Positions 7,392 through 11,644 of a stretch of 11,644 bases of DNA are shown here, piece after piece. Position numbers and translations under genes: made by a program. The stretch is from the NCBI GenBank assembly GCA_016550415.1, contig JABXGU010000551.1, positions 1-11,644 of the forward strand, written 5' to 3'. The stretch is from an archaeon. Its GTDB lineage: Archaea > Asgardarchaeota > Hermodarchaeia > Hermodarchaeales > Hermodarchaeaceae. Position 1 is the first letter of the stretch. Each line of letters opens with the position of its first letter. A model generated the notes under the pieces. It searched no databases. It was not told the origin of the DNA and saw nothing but the letters and a program-made list of their open reading frames with translations.

Positions 7392-7419
7392 GTATTACGA
7401 ATTAACAAAAAAGTATTAC
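7392..7419. promoter_or_regulatory. Candidate NikR operator, cbiM-proximal copy
   Basis: GTATTAC at 7392-7398 and 7413-7419 have the same 14-base spacer as the nikR-side copy. Both copies share the longer string AATAGTATTAC at the left half. This copy begins directly after the TATA box and spans the expected transcription start, so occupancy would exclude RNA polymerase from the cbiM promoter. It ends 18 bases before the cbiM ATG. Confidence 0.7.
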
Positions 7420-7437
7420 CATTGTGTGTGAAGTAGC

Positions 7438-8130
7438 ATGCATATCCCTGACGGGTTTCTTACGATCATCATTTGCGCTATTATGTGGGCTATCGCCATC
7501 AGCTTTTTAGCGATTGCATTTTGGCGTCTTAGAAGAGATTTGAATGAGAAGCAAATCCCGCTAATGGCAATTTTAACAGCTATGTTTTTCGCAGCCCAAA
7601 TGATGAACTACCCAATTATTGGTGGAACAACCGCCCACCTATTGGGGGGACCGATTCTTGCTATTACGCTCGGACCCTATGCTGCCCTAGTTTCAATCAC
7701 AGTCATATTAGTGATTCAGGCATTCTTCTTTGGTGATGGCGGAATTCTTACGCTAGGGGCCAATATAGTCAACATGGGTATTGTTGGTGTTTTCATTCCA
7801 TGGATTGTCTTCATTTTGATTTATCGGCTGTCATCTAGCCGTTATGGCATGATTATTGGTGGATTCATATCAGCGTTTTGTGGCGATCTGACTGCAGCAG
7901 TCTCAGCAGGAATTATGCTTGGATTATCATATCCCTTATTTCCGTATTCAATGTTTATAGCAACGATTGTAATGAGCATCCACCACTCCGTTATAGGTGT
8001 CATTGAAGGCTTTGCTACTGTAATTATTTTATTAGTCATCTCTGGAGTGCGTCCCGATCTCCTTGCAATTGAGCGGGTGGTCCCATCCATCACGGGGGAT
8101 TGGTCTCCCAAATTTCTGGAGGTAATTTGA
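7438..8130 (+). CDS. cbiM: CbiM/NikM, substrate-binding component of a nickel/cobalt ECF importer
   Basis: A 230-aa polytopic membrane protein with about six or seven helices. It begins with the family signature MHIPDGFL, whose Met1 amino group and His2 help bind Ni(II)/Co(II) in solved NikM/CbiM structures. His67 in GGTTAHLLGG matches the third metal ligand. Other conserved stretches are MMNYPIIGGTTAHLLGGPILAITLGPYAA and FGDGGILTLGANIVNMG (about 100-117). This fixes the start at 7438, since a longer N-terminus would destroy the site. The protein captures the metal outside and works with the PDGLE protein, CbiQ and CbiO encoded just downstream. NikR divergence argues for nickel over cobalt; the sequence does not by itself separate the two. 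It is the first gene of a tight operon under two candidate NikR operators. Confidence 0.95.
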   Translation: MHIPDGFLTIIICAIMWAIAISFLAIAFWRLRRDLNEKQIPLMAILTAMFFAAQMMNYPIIGGTTAHLLGGPILAITLGPYAALVSITVILVIQAFFFGDGGILTLGANIVNMGIVGVFIPWIVFILIYRLSSSRYGMIIGGFISAFCGDLTAAVSAGIMLGLSYPLFPYSMFIATIVMSIHHSVIGVIEGFATVIILLVISGVRPDLLAIERVVPSITGDWSPKFLEVI

Positions 8131-8131
8131 G

Positions 8132-8422
8132 GTGGAACAGAAGTATAAGCTAATACTTGGTGGATTTATTGTTGCTGTCGTATTCGTAGTTATTGGTGTC
8201 CTTTGGCTGGGCTTCGCTAATGAAACTCTTGATCTTATTGCTGAGCTGTTTGGTGCTCCTGAGTGGGAACTGTGGATTCCTCCCTTCCCTGACTATGAAA
8301 TCCCAGGACTTGAAGGGGTTATGTTGTCAAACTTCTTGCTGGGTATTGTCTTCGTCGCGATCATCTGTTTTATTACATTTGGGCTCATGTGGATACTAGT
8401 GCGCTTAAGATCTCACGAATAA
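8132..8422 (+). CDS. PDGLE-domain (NikN/CbiN-like) accessory membrane protein of the importer
   Basis: A 96-aa protein with two membrane helices (about 7-27 and 65-91) and an extracytoplasmic loop between them. The segment PDYEIPGLEG (53-62), followed at once by the second helix, is the usual C-terminal pattern of PDGLE/NikN proteins. Its residues otherwise differ from the canonical PDGLE string. In Ni/Co ECF systems such small proteins (CbiN, NikN or the PDGLE part of fused NikMN) contact the S component and are needed for metal uptake. The GTG start lies one base after the cbiM stop, and a strong GGAGGT (8118-8123) inside the end of cbiM supports it, so translation is coupled. Its role in a nickel system is inferred mostly from position and topology. 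Confidence 0.8.
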   Translation: MEQKYKLILGGFIVAVVFVVIGVLWLGFANETLDLIAELFGAPEWELWIPPFPDYEIPGLEGVMLSNFLLGIVFVAIICFITFGLMWILVRLRSHE

Positions 8423-8452
8423 TACTTATGTTACTCAAGGAATAGATGATCC

Positions 8453-9286
8453 GTGTTTAAAGAGTTGTTGAAGGTTCTTGGTGAGAGCCTTAATGTCGAA
8501 AAGTATGCAAGTCGTAGCGGTGTGCTTCAACACATCGATCCACGCGTCAAACTCGTTGGATTCACTTGTTTAATCGTCTTTGCCGTGCTTATGCAAAATC
8601 TTCTACAGTTTGCGATTTTACTAATAGTTCTTACATTACTTAGCATAGTTTCTCGGATTCCTCTCCGAGCCTTTTTTGGTCGTCAACTTATGGTCGTGTT
8701 CTTTTCGCTAGTAATTGTGATTCCCTTACCTTTTATCACCCCAGGAACTCTCATCTTTGTTATGCCCTTCGGACCATGGTTAATAGCGGTAAGCTTGGAA
8801 GGCCTTTATCGGGCATCTGTTTTTGGTATGCGAATATGGGTTTGTGTTGCTGCTTTAGGTCTACTAACTTTATCAACTAGATTTCCTGTACTGCTTCATG
8901 GGATGCAGCGGCTTCGATTACCTAGCTTGTTCATTTCATTAACTGCTTTAACTTATCGTTACATTTTCCTCTTTACCGATGAAGCCTACCGAATGGGACT
9001 TGCACGGGAAGCACGAATGGTTAGAAAAGAACGAATTGCCCGCCCCCGAACCTGGCGTATAATTTCAAGCATGATTGGTACTTTGTTCATTCGTGCATAT
9101 GAGCGAGGAGAAAAAGTATATCAGACAATGTTAGCGCGGGGATTCACAGGAGAGTTTCATTTATTATCGCAAATTAGAATGGGTTTCAAGGATTATTGCT
9201 TTACCGTCAGCTTACTAGCCGTAATTGTACTTACCTATATTGCGCCTTTCCTTTTGCCTGTTACATTGTTAGGAGGTTGGTTTTAG
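8453..9286 (+). CDS. cbiQ: CbiQ, ECF transporter transmembrane (T) component
   Basis: A 277-aa membrane protein that couples the ATPase to the metal-binding S unit. The N-terminal motif HIDPRVKLVGF (27-37) is typical of CbiQ/EcfT. Four or more hydrophobic helices follow between about 35 and 145, and a last one lies near the C-terminus. The two cytoplasmic coupling-helix signatures, which dock on the ATPase dimer, are ARE (184-186 in GLAREARMVRKER) and ARG (228-230 in MLARGFTGEF). The start is GTG at 8453. Nearby ATGs are out of frame, and AAGGAA (8439-8444) is a modest ribosome site. It lies 30 nt after the PDGLE gene and 2 nt before cbiO, in one operon. A dedicated T component next to its own S and A genes indicates a group I ECF system. 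Confidence 0.93.
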   Translation: MFKELLKVLGESLNVEKYASRSGVLQHIDPRVKLVGFTCLIVFAVLMQNLLQFAILLIVLTLLSIVSRIPLRAFFGRQLMVVFFSLVIVIPLPFITPGTLIFVMPFGPWLIAVSLEGLYRASVFGMRIWVCVAALGLLTLSTRFPVLLHGMQRLRLPSLFISLTALTYRYIFLFTDEAYRMGLAREARMVRKERIARPRTWRIISSMIGTLFIRAYERGEKVYQTMLARGFTGEFHLLSQIRMGFKDYCFTVSLLAVIVLTYIAPFLLPVTLLGGWF

Positions 9287-9288
9287 AG

Positions 9289-10137
9289 ATGGTTCATTGT
9301 GCAGTAGATATGAAGAAGATTAAATATCGATATCCGGATGGATATATTGCTCTTGAAGACATTAATTTTCAAGTTGGCCTACATGAACGAGCAGTTATAC
9401 TTGGAGCAAATGGAGCTGGAAAGTCTACACTACTTTCAGTGATGTGCGGAATCATTGAAGCTAATGAGGGCACAATTAGCATTCTCAGTAAAGAGCTTAC
9501 TTCAAAAAACGTCAATGAATTTCGTGCAACGATTGGGTTAGTGTTTCAGGAACCAGATAATCAGCTTTTTATGCCCACCTTATGGGAAGATGTGGCTTTT
9601 GGTCCATTAAATATGGGGCTTTCTGAAGATGAGGTTATAACACGTGTTGATGATGCGCTGCAAGTTGTAGGGCTTTCACATTTGAAAGAGAAGCCACCAC
9701 ATCACCTCAGTGTGGGTGAAAAGAAACGAGCAGCCATAGCAACAGTCTTGGCAATGCGTCCGAGAATCCTTGTGTTTGATGAACCAACAGCACATATGGA
9801 TCCGAAAAGTCGCAATGAGTTTGCTAAATTCCTCTCGAAACTTCACTCTGAGGGTGATTTGACAATTATTACTGCTACGCATGATGTGAATATTGTACCA
9901 CAAATTGCAGAACGTGCGTACGTGCTCAGTAACGGAAGATTCATTGGAGCAGGATCTGTCTCCGAAATTTTCTCCAATACAACTATGTTGAATCAAGCCA
10001 ATCTTGAACCACCAATAATTGCCCAACTATTTCAAGAGACTCAAATATTAAGTGATAAAACCGATGCATTTGCACTCCCAATGACATTAACTGAAGCAAT
10101 TTCTATTCTTAGAAATATACGAATTTCACGCAAATAA
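9289..10137 (+). CDS. cbiO: CbiO, ECF transporter ATP-binding protein
   Basis: A 282-aa cytoplasmic ABC ATPase from the ATG at 9289. The frame also runs upstream into cbiQ, but AGGAGGT at 9271-9277 and the 2-nt gap support this start. Motifs are Walker A GANGAGKST (39-47), Q-loop Q87 in VFQEPDNQLF, signature LSVGE (140-144), Walker B ILVFDEP (D164, E165) and switch H198 in TATHD. The signature has Val where LSGGQ has Gly, a tolerated change in this family. The C-terminal stretch after about 210 (NGRFIGAGSVSEIF onwards, ending near RNIRISRK) is the CbiO-type dimer extension. A homodimer presumably drives import through CbiQ. This is the last gene of the operon, followed by hairpins in the convergent gap. 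Confidence 0.94.
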   Translation: MVHCAVDMKKIKYRYPDGYIALEDINFQVGLHERAVILGANGAGKSTLLSVMCGIIEANEGTISILSKELTSKNVNEFRATIGLVFQEPDNQLFMPTLWEDVAFGPLNMGLSEDEVITRVDDALQVVGLSHLKEKPPHHLSVGEKKRAAIATVLAMRPRILVFDEPTAHMDPKSRNEFAKFLSKLHSEGDLTIITATHDVNIVPQIAERAYVLSNGRFIGAGSVSEIFSNTTMLNQANLEPPIIAQLFQETQILSDKTDAFALPMTLTEAISILRNIRISRK

Positions 10138-10183
10138 GAAGCCTTAAGAAAACTAGTCAAAACAGCTTTGAGTATTACATAGA

Positions 10184-10201
10184 CTCTTTTGTTAAAAAGA
10201 G
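10184..10201 (+). terminator. Hairpin downstream of cbiO
   Basis: CTCTTTT (10184-10190) and AAAAGAG (10195-10201) form a perfect 7-bp stem around the loop GTTA, 47 bases after the cbiO stop. The position in a convergent gap suits a transcript 3' end. No long T-run follows, so it may act as an RNA-stabilising end. Confidence 0.35.
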
Positions 10202-10216
10202 AGTTAACGACATTAT

Positions 10217-10248
10217 CTAATGCTTGTTTTCCAAAGATCGAGCATTAG
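10217..10248. terminator. Hairpin between convergent cbiO and the zinc-ribbon gene
   Basis: CTAATGCT (10217-10224) pairs with AGCATTAG (10241-10248). A T-G wobble and a G-C pair can extend the stem to ten around a 12-base loop. It lies 10 bases past the zinc-ribbon stop and 79 past that of cbiO, so it could end transcripts from either side. On the plus strand the loop begins with TTTT. Confidence 0.4.
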
Positions 10249-10257
10249 TGTATGTAT

Positions 10258-10413
10258 CTAACAATCGTTAGGAATTCCCATTGGGTTAACGACGAGATAT
10301 TGGAAGCCGTGTTCTTCTGGATCCTTAATGAGCTTGTTAAGGAGAGAGCCACAGTATGGACATCTCTCAACATTTTGGGGTACCTTCTTTTCACAAGCGG
10401 GACAGTGAATCAT
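10258..10413 (-). CDS. 51-aa zinc-ribbon protein
   Basis: A short gene encoding MIHCPACEKK, then VPQNVERCPYCGSLLNKLIK, then DPEEHGFQYL and VVNPMGIPNDC. Four cysteines in two pairs, C4-x2-C7 and C18-x2-C21, make a classic zinc-ribbon (zf-ribbon_3/rubredoxin-like knuckles) with an 10-residue spacer. After it comes a 30-residue tail ending in a fifth Cys. The ATG at 10413 has GGGTG six bases upstream (10420-10424). A BRE/TATA-like CGAAG-TTTTTAGG lies centred some 39 nt upstream, the same geometry as other promoters here. Such tiny ribbons in archaea often bind nucleic acid or partner proteins, but no target is evident. It lies 108 nt downstream of the hydrolase on the same strand; the hairpin between them suggests separate transcripts. 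The cysteine pattern with a good ribosome site makes a chance ORF unlikely. Confidence 0.8.
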   Translation of the reverse strand: MIHCPACEKKVPQNVERCPYCGSLLNKLIKDPEEHGFQYLVVNPMGIPNDC

Positions 10414-10446
10414 GTCGAACACCCATAAGTAAGGCAGTCACTTCAT

Positions 10447-10460
10447 CCCTAAAAACTTCG
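10447..10460 (-). promoter_or_regulatory. BRE/TATA-like element of the zinc-ribbon gene
   Basis: On the minus strand CGAAG is followed by TTTTTAGG, resembling a BRE plus TATA pair. It is centred about 39 nt upstream of the ATG, leaving a leader of about 14 nt that holds the GGGTG site. Confidence 0.4.
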
Positions 10461-10498
10461 GTGAACCAAGCGAAATTGAAAATCGTCTGTCAAATTAG

Positions 10499-10520
10499 AA
10501 AACGCATGGACATGCGTTTT
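10499..10520 (-). terminator. Perfect 10-bp hairpin directly after the hydrolase stop
   Basis: AAAACGCATG (10499-10508) and CATGCGTTTT (10511-10520) are exact reverse complements around two bases. The element begins one base after the hydrolase TAG (10522-10524). With A-rich 5' and T-rich 3' flanks it resembles an intrinsic terminator or 3'-end stabiliser of the hydrolase mRNA, and it separates that gene from the zinc-ribbon gene. Confidence 0.55.
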
Positions 10521-10521
10521 G

Positions 10522-11316
10522 CTAGATTCCGAGATAGTCACCATAAATAAATTGATGTTTAAACCATGCTACGATGGCCACCATGGTTTGTTCAAAGGCA
10601 ACGGGATTAGTGAGGTTATGATCAGCCCCAGGGATTATAACCAGTTCTTTAGGTTCATTAGCAACCTCGAAAAGCCGTTTTACCCCTGCAAGATCAATTC
10701 CTTTATCGGCATCTCCGGTGATGATGAACAAGGGGCAGGTTAGTTTTTGGATTGCATTCATGGCATTATATATCTTAGCTTCTTGAATCATATGGTCGAT
10801 GATTCCGGCTCGAAAAACCGAGTCTGTAAGACCATGCATTATATCGGGGGAGGTTCGTAGCAGTTCTTCTATCGCTGCGGGAACCATGGTGGATTGGGCA
10901 AAGGCGAATGGATCATAAACTGGTGCTCGTAGCACTACCGCAGTAATGAAAGGATTATCTATTGCTTCTATTATTGCGACGGTAGCGCCATAACTCGCAG
11001 TGTAGATTCCAAGCCATTCTGGTGAAATATACCCAGATGCAATGAAGTGTTTCAATGCAGCATGAGCGTCCTTTATTTCTCCTGCTAAACTGAAATAACC
11101 ATCGCTGGACCGAAAACCCCTGAAGTCAAAGGTTAGCACAGCGAAACCTGCTTTGGCTAACCTTGTGGCGATTCCGCTAACCTGATCAGAGGAGCCAGGT
11201 AATCCATGAAATTTTAAGATACCAGGAAATGCACCTTCACCCTCTGGAATAACAAAATTTCCCCGAACTGTTTCTCCTTCTGAAGAGAATTCAGTCGGGA
11301 TAATACGTATTGACAT
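10522..11316 (-). CDS. Alpha/beta-hydrolase fold protein (esterase/acylaminoacyl-peptidase-like)
   Basis: 264 aa, a complete single-domain serine hydrolase of the dienelactone hydrolase/esterase type. The oxyanion region is ILKFHGLPGSS (33-43) and the next strand is VLTFDFRGFRSSDG (60-73). The nucleophile elbow is YTASYGATVAI with Ser108; the first Gly of GxSxG is Thr here (T-A-S-Y-G). The likely acid is D204 in IITGDADKG and the base H233 in IPGADHN. The triad is therefore intact in order and spacing. A cap segment lies at about 135-180. The protein is cytoplasmic, with no signal peptide. It is expected to cleave a small ester, amide or peptide bond; the substrate is unknown. The ATG at 11316 has GGAGAT upstream (11323-11328) and a TTTTTA-type promoter about 37 nt upstream. 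It is separated by a hairpin from the downstream zinc-ribbon gene. Confidence 0.9.
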   Translation of the reverse strand: MSIRIIPTEFSSEGETVRGNFVIPEGEGAFPGILKFHGLPGSSDQVSGIATRLAKAGFAVLTFDFRGFRSSDGYFSLAGEIKDAHAALKHFIASGYISPEWLGIYTASYGATVAIIEAIDNPFITAVVLRAPVYDPFAFAQSTMVPAAIEELLRTSPDIMHGLTDSVFRAGIIDHMIQEAKIYNAMNAIQKLTCPLFIITGDADKGIDLAGVKRLFEVANEPKELVIIPGADHNLTNPVAFEQTMVAIVAWFKHQFIYGDYLGI

Positions 11317-11348
11317 AGCATGATCTCCATTATTTTACATTACTTCTT

Positions 11349-11360
11349 GTTAAAAACGGT
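11349..11360 (-). promoter_or_regulatory. TATA-like element of the hydrolase gene
   Basis: On the minus strand ACCG is followed by TTTTTAACA, centred about 37 nt upstream of the hydrolase ATG. The distance matches the other promoter candidates in the window. Its sequence is close to that proposed for the zinc-ribbon gene. Confidence 0.35.
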
Positions 11361-11390
11361 TGTGAGCTCAGAGAATGTGTTTGAACATCG

Positions 11391-11489
11391 TTACTTTCGA
11401 ATACGGTAGAAAGTTATTGCTGTTAAAACAGCTGCGGGTTCTGCGAAGATTAACAAGAGCAAAGAAGTATTTCCCTCATAGACATACAT
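11391..11489 (-). CDS. Possible 32-aa single-helix membrane peptide
   Basis: From the ATG at 11489 the frame reads MYVYEGNTSLLLLIFAE, then PAAVLTAITFYRIRK, then TAA. That is one membrane helix with a basic cytoplasmic end. The same frame extends upstream for about 18 more hydrophobic codons (NLPFLITTTVAPYYL) without a start codon, to a TAA. There is no ribosome site before the ATG and the upstream part overlaps the beginning of the Fe-S subunit gene. It could be a genuine small membrane protein, the remnant of a longer gene, or chance. Confidence 0.25.
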   Translation of the reverse strand: MYVYEGNTSLLLLIFAEPAAVLTAITFYRIRK

Positions 11490-11534
11490 GAGATAATACG
11501 GGGCTACGGTAGTGGTTATTAAGAAGGGAAGATT

Positions 11535-11644
11535 ATGCCAAAGTTAGATTCGCCTGCTGAATTAGAAAAACTCAGGAAAGAAATCCAGTCGAAGAGAGAC
11601 CCGAATAAAACCTGTATTACTCTCTGTTCCGGAACCGCCTGTCA
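11535..11644 (+). CDS. NuoF/HndC-type Fe-S flavoprotein subunit, N-terminal fragment
   Basis: The first 36 codons before the right edge read MPKLDSPAELEKLRKEIQSK, then RDPNKTCITLCSGTAC. A charged helix followed by a strand and the C-x-x-GT-x-C motif is how the thioredoxin-like [2Fe-2S] domain of NuoF, HoxF, HndC and related hydrogenase or formate-dehydrogenase subunits begins. Two of the four expected cluster cysteines (in CSGTAC) are visible. If complete, the protein would continue with an FMN/NADH-binding domain and a 4Fe-4S domain, in a cytoplasmic electron-transfer complex. The ATG follows a purine-rich AAGGGAAGATT stretch. No hydrogenase subunit can be seen in the window, so assignment to hydrogenase, NADH oxidoreductase or a heterodisulfide-reductase-linked complex is open. 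Confidence 0.7.
   Translation, partial: MPKLDSPAELEKLRKEIQSKRDPNKTCITLCSGTAC

Noticed and set aside
9196..9288. Upstream extension of cbiO by 31 codons
   Set aside because: It overlaps the cbiQ end, encodes no ABC-like sequence, and the ATG at 9289 has an AGGAGGT site.
10172..10178. A further GTATTAC heptamer downstream of cbiO, and another within the Fe-S subunit start
   Set aside because: Each is single: no second half is found 21 bp away, and neither lies in a promoter. Treated as chance.
10356..10743. Plus-strand frames over the zinc-ribbon and hydrolase 3' ends
   Set aside because: They are antisense to genes with clear motifs and have unordered composition, so I regard them as shadows.
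11419..11432. Short stem GCTGTT-AA-AACAGC
   Set aside because: Six-base arms in a region that may be coding; no positional reason to call it functional.
1..11644. CRISPR arrays, tRNA/rRNA genes, insertion sequences or a defence island
   Set aside because: I found no spaced direct repeats, cloverleaf, transposase motif or defence-type gene cluster; the nuclease-like gene stands alone.

Overview
The window looks archaeal. Several intergenic regions carry TATA-box-like elements about 37-44 nt upstream of start codons. Many starts are preceded by GGTGA/GTGATC-type Shine-Dalgarno sequences a few bases away. The gene families also fit an archaeon (NikR, a CbiM-PDGLE-CbiQ-CbiO nickel/cobalt importer, DUF302, small zinc-ribbon proteins, a NuoF/HndC-type Fe-S flavoprotein). 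Base composition is moderately AT-rich. An anaerobic, perhaps Asgard-type archaeon is plausible, but the sequence alone does not settle the lineage.

Left part (1-5931): a glycosyltransferase-like gene cut by the window edge (+) converges on a small PD-(D/E)XK nuclease-like gene (-). Two unrecognised minus-strand genes follow: a four-helix membrane protein and a helical protein of about 125 aa. A long, typical YyaL/DUF255 thioredoxin-domain protein (+) then converges, with an 8-nt gap, on a class I SAM methyltransferase (-). The methyltransferase is divergent from a DUF302 gene (+).

Centre (6561-10137): a nickel-uptake divergon. The nickel-responsive repressor NikR (-) faces a tight operon (+): cbiM (substrate-binding S component), a PDGLE/NikN-like small membrane protein, cbiQ (transmembrane T component) and cbiO (ATPase). 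The 232-bp divergent control region holds two copies of GTATTAC-N14-GTATTAC. One sits next to each predicted TATA box and is a strong candidate NikR operator. Intact NikR metal ligands (H81, H92, H94, C100) and the CbiM Met1-His2/His67 set point to nickel, with cobalt less likely. NikR should shut off uptake, and probably itself, when nickel is plentiful.

Right part (10138-11644): hairpins between convergent genes, then a 51-aa zinc-ribbon gene (-), a perfect 10-bp-stem hairpin, and an alpha/beta hydrolase (-). At the edge is the first 36 codons of a [2Fe-2S] thioredoxin-like/NuoF-type subunit (+). That subunit may belong to a hydrogenase or other electron-transfer complex, which would give the nickel importer a local customer, but this is inference. 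I saw no mobile element, CRISPR array, tRNA or rRNA. The most notable items are the paired NikR operators and the small zinc-ribbon gene.
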